DNA of 64,000 bases from Ch67 sp041395845 (GTDB taxonomy: Bacteria; Pseudomonadota; Gammaproteobacteria; Pseudomonadales; Ketobacteraceae): the NCBI GenBank assembly GCA_041395845.1, contig JAWKZS010000001.1:248001-312000 (forward strand), written 5' to 3'. A program made the translations under genes and the position numbers. Below the pieces are notes generated by a model that saw only the letters and a list, made by a program, of their open reading frames with translations, was not told the origin of the DNA and did not search any database. This document shows positions 9,539 through 18,247 of this stretch, piece by piece; position 1 is the first letter of the stretch; each line of letters begins with the position of its first letter.

Positions 9539-9973
9539 GCTGATATGGTCTCTCGTAAACAAAGGTGACTTATTTCGAACAGTCGCAGCGATCGCCGGCC
9601 AACCTGCGGGCAAACCCGGGCGCAGGGACTGAACCATCCGGTGAAATCGGTTTCGTGGGGGCGCGGCATTATCAGCGCGACGTGACCGACCGGACAATAG
9701 CCATTTCGCTCAAATCCGCTGATAGAATGAACCAGCCGGTCACCCGGCCATCAGCGCAGGCGCTGACATTTTCCCCAACCGTTCCCCTCCAGCCCCGGCA
9801 ACAGGCCCGAATTGACGCTATCAGGCGGGGGCTGGCTTGCAAAAGGCGGCCATTATCCCACAATCGCCCCCCCTTTTCAGCCGTGGAATGGGGCCCGAAA
9901 AGCCTCGAAACAACTTTGGCGATTTCCGCCTTTACAGTGGTTAATCTGCTGTGCCTTGTGGATAATGCGCGCC
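9539..9973. other. Non-coding gap between divergent carboxylase and rsmE genes
   Basis: This 435-bp stretch holds no convincing gene. It carries the 5' region of the carboxyltransferase gene on the minus strand, a short palindrome with 7-bp arms at 9751-9766 (TCAGCGC / GCGCTGA), and a GATAAT at 9961-9966 just ahead of rsmE. If that hexamer is a -10 box, the rsmE message would start at or next to its ATG and be nearly leaderless; no good -35 box supports this. Confidence 0.5.
9668..9697 (-). promoter_or_regulatory. Candidate sigma-70 promoter for the carboxylase row
   Basis: Read on the minus strand, TTGTCC (9692-9697) and GATAAT (9668-9673) are 18 bp apart, matching 4 of 6 and 5 of 6 consensus bases. 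Transcription would start near 9661 and give a leader of about 120 nt ahead of the carboxyltransferase gene. Prediction only. Confidence 0.4.
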
Positions 9974-10696
9974 ATGAATCTGATCCTGCTGCACCCCCAT
10001 GAATGGCCTGCCGGCACCGCCACGGCCCAGCTGCACCTGCACGACCGCCGGGCGCACCACCTGCGCACGGTACTGCAGGCGCAGCCAGGGGACAGCGTGC
10101 GGATCGGGGTGATCGATGGCCTGATGGGGCAGGGCCGGATCCTGCAGCTGGAAGAACACGGGGTTCTGCTGGATATCGTGCTGGACACGCCGCCACCGGC
10201 GCCACTGCCGCTGACCCTGTTGCTGGCCCTGCCACGACCCAAGGTCCTGCGCCGGGTATTGCAGAGTTGCACCACCCTGGGCATCAAACAGATTCACCTG
10301 ATCAACAGTTACCGGGTGGAAAAGAGTTACTGGCAGACGCCATTCCTGCAGCCGGAGCAGATACGCGAGCAGTTCTTGCTGGGACTGGAACAGGCCCGGG
10401 ATACGGTGCTGCCGCAGTTACACCTGCACAAACGTTTCAAGCCGTTTGCGGAAGACGTGCTGCCGGCCATCGCCGCCGGCCAGCGCTGCCTGACGGCACA
10501 CCCCCTGCCGGATTCCCTGCCCTGCCCCAGCGGCATCAGCGATCCGACCGTGCTGGCCATCGGCCCGGAAGGCGGTTTCATCCCCTACGAAGTGGCCAAA
10601 CTCGGGGAGGCCGGTTTCAGCACGATCCAGCTGGGCCCGCGCATCCTCAAGGTCGAAACAGCGGTGCCCGCTCTGGTGTGCCGGCTGTTCCACTGA
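9974..10696 (+). CDS. rsmE: 16S rRNA m3U1498 methyltransferase RsmE
   Basis: A 240-residue SPOUT-class methyltransferase. The N-terminal PUA-like part (LHDRRAHHLRTVLQAQPGD) is followed by the trefoil-knot motifs: AIGPEGGF near residue 197 and LGPRILKVETA near 223, which bind S-adenosylmethionine. It methylates U1498 of 16S rRNA at N3. Length and motif order match the family. An alternative ATG lies 9 nt upstream in frame (MRAMNL). It is divergent from the carboxylase row and not obviously part of an operon. Confidence 0.92.
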   Translation: MNLILLHPHEWPAGTATAQLHLHDRRAHHLRTVLQAQPGDSVRIGVIDGLMGQGRILQLEEHGVLLDIVLDTPPPAPLPLTLLLALPRPKVLRRVLQSCTTLGIKQIHLINSYRVEKSYWQTPFLQPEQIREQFLLGLEQARDTVLPQLHLHKRFKPFAEDVLPAIAAGQRCLTAHPLPDSLPCPSGISDPTVLAIGPEGGFIPYEVAKLGEAGFSTIQLGPRILKVETAVPALVCRLFH

Positions 10697-10752
10697 GCCG
10701 GACGGCTTGCGACGTTGCTCTGTTTGTGGCTGCGCCCTGCTTGTGATTTTCC

Positions 10753-10801
10753 CCCGCTCAGACTGCCAAGAATGTCCTTCACTGGACAAAGTGTGAGCGG
10801 G
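10753..10801. promoter_or_regulatory. Nested hairpin upstream of unknown gene
   Basis: An outer 8-bp stem (CCCGCTCA / TGAGCGGG) encloses a smaller hairpin (TGTCC / GGACA). It ends 1 bp before a CATAAT hexamer at 10802-10807. It could be the end of the rsmE transcript or an operator of the following gene. No T-run follows on the plus strand; on the minus strand the tail is rich in A and G. Confidence 0.35.
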
Positions 10802-10848
10802 CATAATGGGTACCATCGTCCACGCAACCCAGGATCAGGAAGTCCAGC

Positions 10849-11646
10849 ATGTTGACCGACGCCCAGTGGAACCGCTTTGTCGACACCGTACGCACCCAGG
10901 CACCCTGCCAGCCGGACTGGCTATCGCCGCCGTCCAGCACCCGCCAGAATCTGGTACGGCGCTACAGCAACCAGACCATGTCCGTACTGGGTACCTTCTT
11001 CGACGGCCTGGGCAGCGAACTCACTGGCAGCGTGGGGGATGCCATGTCCCGCGGCAGCCTGATCGCGTCGCTGGCCAGCCAGGATGACGCGGGCGGTGTC
11101 ATGAATACCCTGGTGGATACTGGACTGCAGCAGGGTGCCGGCAGGGTCGCCGGCCCGGTGGCGGGCAGTGTCGTCGGCGGTCTGCTGGCCCTGTTGCGGG
11201 GTGGTCATCAATCCCTGTCCCGCAGCGAGGACACCCAGGAATACCTGATCGGCACTTACGCCTACATCATCACCCTGGCCCGCACCTGCATCGACACCCT
11301 GCAGGCCCAGGCCCGCTACCCTCGCACCCCGAATGTCACCGCGATTCCGTCCTGGGATGAACGCCGCCATCTGGTGCTGCACACCGACAGTTCGCAACGC
11401 TGGTACCGCGCCGGCATGGCCCGGGTACTGGATCTGATCCGCACGGTGGATCAGACCCGGCCGGTACACGGACCCACCTATTCGGTGCAAAGCATGGCCT
11501 ATGCGGTGTACGACGCCGGGGGGCGCCGGGAAACCCTGTCGCGCCCGGAATTCCGCCGCAGCCTCGAGGACTACATTACCCAGCATCTGCTGGGCGTCAG
11601 CATGACCAAGATGCGACACAACCTGCAGGCGGGCCAGCGGCGCTGA
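10849..11646 (+). CDS. Unknown protein with glycine/alanine-rich hydrophobic centre
   Basis: A 265-residue protein that I do not recognise. Residues 1-45 are mixed polar; residues 80-125 form a Gly-, Ala- and Val-rich stretch (GAGRVAGPVAGSVVGGLLALL) that could insert in or pack against a membrane; the C-terminal half is hydrophilic with a tyrosine-rich patch and no enzyme motif. It starts with ATG after AGGAAG about 8 nt ahead (ATCAGGAAGTCCAGC). No signal peptide is seen. Neighbours (rsmE, tpx) give no clue to function. It may be a phage-resistance-like or membrane-stress protein, but nothing in the sequence supports a specific role. Confidence 0.6.
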   Translation: MLTDAQWNRFVDTVRTQAPCQPDWLSPPSSTRQNLVRRYSNQTMSVLGTFFDGLGSELTGSVGDAMSRGSLIASLASQDDAGGVMNTLVDTGLQQGAGRVAGPVAGSVVGGLLALLRGGHQSLSRSEDTQEYLIGTYAYIITLARTCIDTLQAQARYPRTPNVTAIPSWDERRHLVLHTDSSQRWYRAGMARVLDLIRTVDQTRPVHGPTYSVQSMAYAVYDAGGRRETLSRPEFRRSLEDYITQHLLGVSMTKMRHNLQAGQRR

Positions 11647-11702
11647 CAACCGCCGCTTGCGCCTACCGCTGTCGCGCGCCTATCCTGTCCGGCCTAACCT
11701 GA

Positions 11703-11735
11703 ATCGGATTTCAATACAATCAATCCAGATCCGAT
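11703..11735. promoter_or_regulatory. Inverted repeat in tpx leader region
   Basis: ATCGGAT and ATCCGAT form 7-bp arms 19 bp apart, about 35 bp ahead of the tpx start. The spacing would fit a dimeric regulator or a loose mRNA stem. Single occurrence, so weak. Confidence 0.25.
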
Positions 11736-11769
11736 CCCCCACCCGTTCTTCAACAACAAGGAAGCTGAC

Positions 11770-12267
11770 ATGGCCACCGTTACCCTGAAAGGCAATCCCA
11801 TTGAAACCTGCGGTTCCCTGCCCGCCAACGGCAGCGCCGCGCCTGCGTTCACCCTGGTGAAAACCGACCTGGCGGAAACCGGGCTGGGTCAGTACGCCGG
11901 CAAGAAACTGGTACTGAACATCTTCCCCAGTATCGACACCCCCACCTGTGCGACCTCGGTACGCAAGTTCAACCAGCAGGCTGCGGATATGCCCAACACC
12001 CAGGTACTGTGTGTGTCGGCGGATCTGCCGTTCGCCCTGAGCCGGTTCTGCGGCGCCGAGGGCATCACCAACGTGGCCACTGCCTCGACCTTCCGTAACC
12101 CGGAATTCGGCCAGGCCTACGGCCTCACCCTGACCAACGGGCCGCTCAAGGGTCTGCTGGCCCGCGCCGTGGTGGTCATCGATGAACAGGGCAAGGTGAA
12201 ACACACCGAACTGGTCAGCGAGATCGCCAACGAGCCCGACTACGCGGCTGCCCTGGCCGCGCTGTAA
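11770..12267 (+). CDS. tpx: Thiol peroxidase Tpx
   Basis: A 165-residue atypical 2-Cys peroxiredoxin of the Tpx family. The peroxidatic Cys60 lies in PSIDTPTCATS, and the resolving Cys94 in LSRFCGAEG. It reduces hydrogen peroxide and alkyl hydroperoxides using thioredoxin. The N-terminal MATVTLKGNP and the full length match the family, and AAGGAAGCTGAC provides the ribosome binding site. It stands alone between unknown genes; a strong stem-loop follows its stop codon. Confidence 0.95.
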   Translation: MATVTLKGNPIETCGSLPANGSAAPAFTLVKTDLAETGLGQYAGKKLVLNIFPSIDTPTCATSVRKFNQQAADMPNTQVLCVSADLPFALSRFCGAEGITNVATASTFRNPEFGQAYGLTLTNGPLKGLLARAVVVIDEQGKVKHTELVSEIANEPDYAAALAAL

Positions 12268-12277
12268 GCCTGCTACA

Positions 12278-12301
12278 CACCGGTGCCGTACAGCACCGGT
12301 G
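12278..12301 (+). terminator. Stem-loop after tpx
   Basis: A perfect 9-bp stem (CACCGGTGC / GCACCGGTG) with a 6-nt loop begins 10 bp after the tpx stop. There is no T-run, so it is either a Rho-assisted end or an RNA-protecting 3' hairpin. Confidence 0.5.
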
Positions 12302-12401
12302 CCTTCGCTGACGCCCCACCCCACCCCGTCGCACTGCAAAGCTGGCGTGATGCACTATGCTTAATCAGTCACATGCTCACGACCCGCAACGGGGAACCCA
12401 C

Positions 12402-12764
12402 ATGCAATACAAAGAAATACTCGAGGAAGCGGAGAGCCTGCGCCGCCAGGCCCGCAAGTCGATCAGCAAGTTCCAGACCGAAATGGACTCACGGGGCGGC
12501 CTGGTGGATGCCATGCGCAATTTCGGTGAAAGCGCCCTGTATGGCCGCATCATGCTGGATTATCTGGAACCCATCTTCAAAGCCCTGGAGAGTGAGGAGC
12601 CATCGCAGGCCGAACGCACGGTTGCCCAGTATCTGGCCGAGCGCACCGAATTCCTCACCGGGATGAAACCCTGGGTACCCAGCTCCACCGACATTATCAG
12701 CAACCTGCTCAACATGGTGACAGCATCGGTGCTGGCAGATCTCATCGAAACTTTCAAAGACTGA
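12402..12764 (+). CDS. Unknown small helical protein
   Basis: A 120-residue protein, predicted mostly alpha-helical from its heptad-like charged pattern (EILEEAESLRRQARKSISKF near the start). I do not recognise a family. The start at 12402 is chosen because GGGGA lies 5-10 nt ahead, while the upstream ATG at 12357 has none. It contains no Cys and no membrane segment. It ends before a hairpin that is a good terminator on the opposite strand, so it and the tiny gene at 12862-13041 are convergent. Confidence 0.65.
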   Translation: MQYKEILEEAESLRRQARKSISKFQTEMDSRGGLVDAMRNFGESALYGRIMLDYLEPIFKALESEEPSQAERTVAQYLAERTEFLTGMKPWVPSSTDIISNLLNMVTASVLADLIETFKD

Positions 12765-12776
12765 AATCCCGCCCAA

Positions 12777-12814
12777 AGAAAAACCCGCAGTCGGCGTCTC
12801 GCCAAGCTGCGGGT
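12777..12814 (-). terminator. Rho-independent terminator of the 59-residue ORF
   Basis: On the minus strand, ACCCGCAG and CTGCGGGT form an 8-bp stem and are followed directly by TTTTTCTTT. This is a classical intrinsic terminator. It lies 48 bp after the stop codon of the small minus-strand ORF, supporting that ORF as a real transcribed gene. Confidence 0.8.
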
Positions 12815-12861
12815 CTACAGTAACCGTGTCATTTTTTATTTGAGTACCAACGTTGCGGGAC

Positions 12862-13041
12862 TTATGGATTGATACTCTCGATCAATGAGGGGCGCTGCTC
12901 GGCAGACACGTCCTCTACTTCGATCACGGCGCGGTATTCCGCACCATCAATCCCGCGCTGTGCCAAATCATGTTCAGACACAACGCCAACCCCGACGATG
13001 TTGACAAGGCCCAATACGGCCATTACCACTAGCAGTTGCAT
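12862..13041 (-). CDS. Short protein with hydrophobic N-terminus, 59 residues
   Basis: An ATG at 13041 opens a 59-codon frame. The first 21 residues are almost all hydrophobic (MQLLVVMAVLGLVNIVGVGVV) and could be a membrane anchor or uncleaved signal; the rest is polar and acidic (SEHDLAQRG, then a Val/Glu-rich segment ending ESINP). GAGAGGG lies 8-14 nt ahead of the start, and an intrinsic terminator follows 48 bp downstream. No family is recognised. The gene is divergent from the MalT-like regulator by about 245 bp, so they may share control. Small size makes it easy to miss; the terminator and binding site argue that it is real. Confidence 0.6.
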   Translation of the reverse strand: MQLLVVMAVLGLVNIVGVGVVSEHDLAQRGIDGAEYRAVIEVEDVSAEQRPSLIESINP

Positions 13042-13285
13042 GACACTACCCTCTCACTGTCGACGTTACTTCAAAACGGAACGCGCACTTCTCGCCGTCA
13101 GACCAGCGGGGTAATTGTCGGCCTGTGTGACCCAGAACGGTCACCAACGCCTTTGTTGTGCCGCGAAGTATACACGCAGTGCCAGTTTAATGCACCTTTC
13201 CAGCGCATTTTGTTTACAGTGTCTACCTGACTTTTGACTTGCTCAGCGTTTCGGGAAACACTAGCGGGCATAACCAAAAACAAGA

Positions 13286-15898
13286 ATGACCGGCATGTTG
13301 CTGAAAACCAAGCTGTTCGCACCTCCGCTCCGAAACAACGCCATCCCGCGCGCGCGGCTGCTGGATCGGCTTGGCCAGCCGGCCCCCCGCCAACTGACCC
13401 TGATTCACGCCCCTGCCGGTTACGGCAAGACCACCCTGGCACTGCAGTGGCTGCAAACCCGCCAGCTCGAACATGCTTGGCTGTCCCTCGATGCGCAGGA
13501 CAATGATCCCCTGCGGTTCTGGCGTTATGTGAGCGGCGCGCTCAGCAAGCCGACTGATCCCGCCCATGCCCTGGGGGATGCCGATCCCGAAGCCATCATC
13601 GTCGCCCTGGTGAATCACTGGACCGCGCTGGAGCAACCCGCGCCGACCGTACTGGTCCTGGATGACTTTCACGTGATCCAGGATCCGGCGCTGCTGGACA
13701 GCATCAACTGGTTCCTCGACAACCTGCCCTCCAGCCTGCATGTGCTGATTACCGCCCGGGTGCTGCCATCGCTGCATATCCCCCTGCGCAGGGTGCGCAA
13801 CACCCTGACGGAAATCCGGGCCGACGACCTCAGTTTCGAGCGGGCCGAATGCCAGCGCTTTTTCCGTGACACCCTGCAGCTCGCGGTCAATGCCCACATG
13901 CTGGACACCCTGCAGGCGAAGACCGAAGGCTGGGCCGCCGCTCTGCAGCTGGCCGGCCTGAGCCTGCGCCAGCAGCCCGATCCCTCGCCGGACTGGCTAG
14001 AACAGCAATCCTCCACCCTGCTGGTGGACTATCTGGCGGAAGAAGTGCTGGCGAGCCTGCCGGAAGCCACCCGCCATTTCCTGCTGACCATGGCCATCGT
14101 GCGCCGCTTCAATCTGGCGCTGTGCTGCAGCATGAATGGTGACAACGACAGCGACACCATCGAAGCCCTGCTGGAGGCGCTGCGGGAAGACAACCTGTTC
14201 CTGATCCCGCTGGACGATCATGGCCAGTGGTTCCGCTTCCATGATCTGTTCCGGGAGAACCTGCTCAACATCGCGCGCCAGCAGTGGCCGGACCAGTGGG
14301 ACAACCTGCACCGGCAGGCCGCACGCTGGTTCACCCAGGAACAGGATTTTGAAGAAGCCATTCACTGCCTGCTGGGGGGCGAACTCTGGCACGAAGCGGC
14401 GGAACTGATCGAGCAGCTGGGCGTTACCCGGATGCTGGCGGGCCAGAATGAATCCCTTAACTGGTGGCTTAACCGGCTGCCGGCGGACATCCTGCTGCAG
14501 CGGCCCAAGCTGGCACTGATCAAGGCCTGGACCCTGTTCTGCACCGAACGGGTCATCGATGCCGAGCCCTATCTGGATCAGGCAGACCAGCTATTGCAGG
14601 CGGATCATCCGGACAACGGCCCCCTGCGCACCCAGATTGCCATCTTCCGCACCCAGCTGGCCCGGGTACGGGGCGATGAAAAGGCCGCCCATCACTGGTC
14701 AGAGCAGGCCCGCACCCTGGCGGCCAGCACCGATCACCAGCTCAATGCCGTGGCCCGCTTCGCACTGGGTATGGAGTTGTATCAGGATGGCAACCACGAC
14801 GCCGCCCGTCACACGCTGAATCTGGCGTTGCAGGCGGCGCGTCAGGAACGCAACCATTTCTGCGCCCTCACCAGTGCCGCCATGCTGGCCCATGTGCTGT
14901 TCCAGCAGGGCCTGACCCGCCTGGCCCTGGATACCCTGGCCCAGACCCGCAGCTGGCTGCTCGAGGAAGGCCTGCAGGATCAGTACGTGGCCAGCTGGCA
15001 GAACAGTGTGTATGTACATATCTATTGCGAAACCGGACGGCTGACCGAGGCGCGCGCCGCCATGCAGGCCCTGCTGGACTATCGCAATGCGGGCGCCGAA
15101 GCAGCCTATGCAGCGCTGATTTCAGTAATGCAAGCCACCATCGATGCCGCCGAAGGCAATTTTCCCGCCGCCCTGAAAGCGCTGGACAGCGTCGAAGCCG
15201 TGCTGGAACGGGATCGCTCCCAGTGGTCGGTGATGGGGCCGAGTATCGGCATGCTGCGCACTTTGTACCGCCTGCAGTCCGGCCAGACCGCCCTGGCCTT
15301 GCGCTGGGCTGCCAGCCGGGAGCGGGCCCTGCTGGCCAGCCGCAGCTTCCGCCTCGAGGAAGACCGCATCGTGCTGGCCCGCTGCCTGGCACTGCAGCAT
15401 CGCAGCGACGAAGCCCTCGCCCTGCTGGAACGCATCGAGGCCGATACCGCCCGGGCCGGCCGCCTGATCAATCAGGTGAAAGCAATGGTCGCCCGGGCGC
15501 TGGTGCTGGCACCACAGGATCTGGACGCAGCCACCGACTGTCTGCAACAGGCCCTGCAAAAAGCCGAGGAGCCCCACTATCGCCGCGTATTCCTGGATGA
15601 AGGCGACGCCCTGCATCCCCTGTTCCGCCATCTGGCAGCGCGTGGCCATGCCGGCTGGTGGGACAGCGCACTACCAGCAGACGGGGCTTCATCCGGCCTG
15701 ATCGAACCGCTGACTGCACGGGAGCTGGAAGTGCTGGACATGATCGCCCAGGGCCATCGCAACCAGTCCATCGCCGATGCCCTGCATATCGCGGTCACCA
15801 CTACCAAGGCCCACATCCGCAACATCTACGAGAAGATGGCGGTGAACAGCCGGACCCAGGCCGTCGCGCGGGCCCGCGAACTGGGATTACTGCCATAA
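13286..15898 (+). CDS. MalT-like ATP-dependent LuxR-family regulator
   Basis: An 870-residue regulator. The N-terminal STAND ATPase domain has a Walker A motif (APAGYGKTT, about residues 43-51) and a Walker B motif (VLVLDDFH, about 123-130). A long TPR-like helical region with many Ala/Leu repeats spans about 350-790. The C-terminal LuxR-type helix-turn-helix starts LTARELEVLDMIAQG (about 806) and ends with KAHIRNIYEKM. Such proteins bind an inducer and ATP, multimerise and activate transcription. It sits directly ahead of a FadL-type porin gene, so uptake control of a hydrophobic substrate is likely. Two close start codons exist (13286, 13295), neither with a strong binding site. Confidence 0.88.
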   Translation: MTGMLLKTKLFAPPLRNNAIPRARLLDRLGQPAPRQLTLIHAPAGYGKTTLALQWLQTRQLEHAWLSLDAQDNDPLRFWRYVSGALSKPTDPAHALGDADPEAIIVALVNHWTALEQPAPTVLVLDDFHVIQDPALLDSINWFLDNLPSSLHVLITARVLPSLHIPLRRVRNTLTEIRADDLSFERAECQRFFRDTLQLAVNAHMLDTLQAKTEGWAAALQLAGLSLRQQPDPSPDWLEQQSSTLLVDYLAEEVLASLPEATRHFLLTMAIVRRFNLALCCSMNGDNDSDTIEALLEALREDNLFLIPLDDHGQWFRFHDLFRENLLNIARQQWPDQWDNLHRQAARWFTQEQDFEEAIHCLLGGELWHEAAELIEQLGVTRMLAGQNESLNWWLNRLPADILLQRPKLALIKAWTLFCTERVIDAEPYLDQADQLLQADHPDNGPLRTQIAIFRTQLARVRGDEKAAHHWSEQARTLAASTDHQLNAVARFALGMELYQDGNHDAARHTLNLALQAARQERNHFCALTSAAMLAHVLFQQGLTRLALDTLAQTRSWLLEEGLQDQYVASWQNSVYVHIYCETGRLTEARAAMQALLDYRNAGAEAAYAALISVMQATIDAAEGNFPAALKALDSVEAVLERDRSQWSVMGPSIGMLRTLYRLQSGQTALALRWAASRERALLASRSFRLEEDRIVLARCLALQHRSDEALALLERIEADTARAGRLINQVKAMVARALVLAPQDLDAATDCLQQALQKAEEPHYRRVFLDEGDALHPLFRHLAARGHAGWWDSALPADGASSGLIEPLTARELEVLDMIAQGHRNQSIADALHIAVTTTKAHIRNIYEKMAVNSRTQAVARARELGLLP

Positions 15899-15921
15899 CG
15901 GCAGAATGGGAATAGTTCATT

Positions 15922-15959
15922 TGGAGCATGACTGGTCACCTTGGCTCGGTCATGCTCCA
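15922..15959. promoter_or_regulatory. Perfect inverted repeat between regulator and porin genes
   Basis: Arms of 11 bp (TGGAGCATGAC / GTCATGCTCCA) flank a 16-bp spacer, between the MalT-like regulator and the FadL-type gene. There is no T-run. It may be an operator for the regulator or an RNA hairpin that separates the two messages. Confidence 0.45.
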
Positions 15960-15995
15960 GCCAATACCAAAAACAAGAACAGAATTGGACGCAGT

Positions 15996-17597
15996 ATGCA
16001 GTGGAAGTACACCGGACGTAAGGCTGCCCGCCTGGGCACCATCGCAGGGATAGTGCTGGGCGCGCAGGCAGCCCAGGCACAGCTGGCCCAGAATCTCACC
16101 GTCGGCAACGCCAAGGCCCTGGCCCTGGGCAATGCGGTCACCGCCGATCCCCCCGGCATCGATTCCATTCATTACAACCCCGCCGGTCTGTACAAGGTGA
16201 AAGACCGGCAATACCAACTCAAGGTGATCGCCGGGCAGTTCAGTGTCAGTGGCGAGGTGCGTCGCTCCGACGAATACCAGGCCCTGATGGATCAGTTCGG
16301 TTATGCCGATGATGCCGATCCGGTGCGGGAAGGCAGTAGCAGTACCCAGGACGTGTCGGTGATGCTGCCAATCTGGGGCCTGACGGAAATCCCGGTACTG
16401 GCGGCGCCGCTGGGTGGTGCGTCATTCCAGCTGAAAGACCGCGAAATCGTCATCGGTTCCGCCGTATTTGCGCCCATGATCGTCGGCTATAACCGGGGCG
16501 ACGACAGCCCGCTGCGCTACCAGGGCAACCAGCTGGGCCTGACCCACCTGACCTATTTTTCCCCGACGATTGCGCTACCCGTCGGTGACACGCTGACGTT
16601 TGGTATCGGTATGCATTTCAATTACACCGGCGTCGGCATCGACCTGGATTTCCGGCTGCCCAATGCAGTGCTGGTGGGGGTCGACAGTTTTACCGGACTG
16701 CTCTGCACGATTCCCGAAATCGAATCCTTCGTCGATGTGTGCCAGGGTGATCTGGGACCGTTCACGGACATCGGCAACATCAAGGTCGAAGTCGAACACT
16801 ATCTGAATCCATCGTTCAATATCGGCCTGCTGTGGGAACCCACCGACTGGTTCAGCTGGGGCATGGTGTACCAGAGCGGCGCCAGCAAGACGCTGAAAGG
16901 CGAATACGACATCACCTACGGTCAGGACTGGCTGGATTTCTTCGCCGGACTTAACGGCACCGTGGTGGGCAATACCGTCGTGGGACTGCTCGCCCTGCCT
17001 ACCGGGGTGGCGCGGGAACAGGGCGATGTGGAACTGGAATTCACCATTCCCCAACATTTTGCCACCGGCATCAGCGTGCAGCTCACGCCGCAATGGAAAC
17101 TGAATCTGGACCTGAAATGGACCGACACTGGCGCCTGGGACGAGTTCAAGCTGGAATTCGATCCGGCGCCGGAATTCCTGCCTATCCTGAGCTTGCTGGA
17201 CCCGGAATATGCCACCCGTACATCGCTGGCATTCCCGCGCGAATACGAAAGCGTGTGGACCTGGGCGGTGGGCATCGAACACCAGTACAGCGACCGGCTG
17301 GCATTGCGTATCGGTTATGAGGATCGCGGCAGTTCGATTCCTGATGACAAGGCGGATTTTCTCGCGCCGTTTGGCGAAGCCTGGCTGCTCGGTGGTGGCT
17401 TTTCGTGGATTCCCGACAAGGATGCGCTGCTGGAAGTGGCACTGGGCATGCTGTCATCCAGCAGTAGCGCGAAGAACAATACCAGCAGCAATGTGAACGC
17501 CTACGATCAGCTGATTTACAATCCGTATGCCGGCGTGGATATCGAAACGGAAGTGACAGCGTTCCTGTTCGAAATCAGCTATCACAAGAAGTTTTGA
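15996..17597 (+). CDS. FadL/OMPP1-type outer membrane transporter
   Basis: A 533-residue outer membrane protein. A signal peptide is seen with cleavage after AQAQA or QAAQA near residue 28. The segment NAVTADPPGIDSIHYNPAGL is the hatch-region signature of the FadL/TodX family, which carries hydrophobic compounds through the outer membrane. Alternating hydrophobic strands with aromatic girdles continue to the C-terminus, which ends in SYHKKF with a terminal Phe as expected for BAM insertion. In this setting it is a good candidate for steroid or fatty-acid uptake. Start at 15996 is chosen because it gives the signal peptide. Confidence 0.85.
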   Translation: MQWKYTGRKAARLGTIAGIVLGAQAAQAQLAQNLTVGNAKALALGNAVTADPPGIDSIHYNPAGLYKVKDRQYQLKVIAGQFSVSGEVRRSDEYQALMDQFGYADDADPVREGSSSTQDVSVMLPIWGLTEIPVLAAPLGGASFQLKDREIVIGSAVFAPMIVGYNRGDDSPLRYQGNQLGLTHLTYFSPTIALPVGDTLTFGIGMHFNYTGVGIDLDFRLPNAVLVGVDSFTGLLCTIPEIESFVDVCQGDLGPFTDIGNIKVEVEHYLNPSFNIGLLWEPTDWFSWGMVYQSGASKTLKGEYDITYGQDWLDFFAGLNGTVVGNTVVGLLALPTGVAREQGDVELEFTIPQHFATGISVQLTPQWKLNLDLKWTDTGAWDEFKLEFDPAPEFLPILSLLDPEYATRTSLAFPREYESVWTWAVGIEHQYSDRLALRIGYEDRGSSIPDDKADFLAPFGEAWLLGGGFSWIPDKDALLEVALGMLSSSSSAKNNTSSNVNAYDQLIYNPYAGVDIETEVTAFLFEISYHKKF

Positions 17598-17610
17598 CCG
17601 GGCGTTATGA

Positions 17611-18219
17611 TCAGTAGGCTGGATCGACTTCCCTGATCCAGCTGCGGGCCTGCTGGTATTGGGGATCGCGCACCAGCTTGTGCATCTGTTTGATGGAATT
17701 GTAGGGCACATCCAGGGCGAAGCGATTGACCAGCCAGGCCGGCAGCTTGCCACCGGGATCAACCATGACTTCGTATTCCACCCGGGTTTTGCCGTCCTGC
17801 AACGGGGTGAAACACCAGCAGCCTTTGACGTTCTGCACGCGCTCATAATTTTTCTGCGGCGGCACTACGCCTTCAACACTGGCGAACTCGATCAGCACCG
17901 AACCGTCGTCCTGCTGACGGATATCGGAACGCACCACGGAGTCACGATCTTTCACCGGCCAGGGCGACGGCACCAGGGTGTGAGTGATGTAGTAATCATC
18001 CGCTTCCTGCACAATGCGCGACGATTTCACGCCATCCATCCACTGCGGAATCCGCGCGGCATCCCGCTGCATCGCCACCAGCGCATTGAGCGACGTTTTC
18101 ATGACGGTTTCCACCCGGCAGACCTGCAGTCCGGTGGCTTTATCGATACGGCTGTAGGCCATGGCCTGTTCATCGTTGCGCTGCAGTTCCCAGGCGGCGC
18201 CGGATGTGCTGATTGGCAT
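17611..18219 (-). CDS. START-domain lipid-binding protein
   Basis: A 202-residue SRPBCC/START-superfamily protein. The pattern of VVRSDIRQQDDGSVLIEFASVE, VKGCWCFTPL and TRVEYEVMVDPGGKLPAWLVNRFALDVPY is typical of bacterial START domains, which form a deep lipid or sterol pocket. No signal peptide, so it is cytoplasmic. It is the last gene of a minus-strand group with a steroid 5-alpha-reductase, a membrane protein and kshA. It may bind or hand over steroid substrates; that is inference from context. It converges closely (14 bp) on the porin gene. Confidence 0.75.
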   Translation of the reverse strand: MPISTSGAAWELQRNDEQAMAYSRIDKATGLQVCRVETVMKTSLNALVAMQRDAARIPQWMDGVKSSRIVQEADDYYITHTLVPSPWPVKDRDSVVRSDIRQQDDGSVLIEFASVEGVVPPQKNYERVQNVKGCWCFTPLQDGKTRVEYEVMVDPGGKLPAWLVNRFALDVPYNSIKQMHKLVRDPQYQQARSWIREVDPAY

Positions 18220-18247
18220 GATCGTCAGTTCCTGTCAGATCAGTTGA

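Noticed and set aside
7814..9568. A 584-codon plus-strand frame antisense to the carboxyltransferase gene
   Set aside because: Shadow of the carboxyltransferase gene; no ribosome binding site and no family motif.
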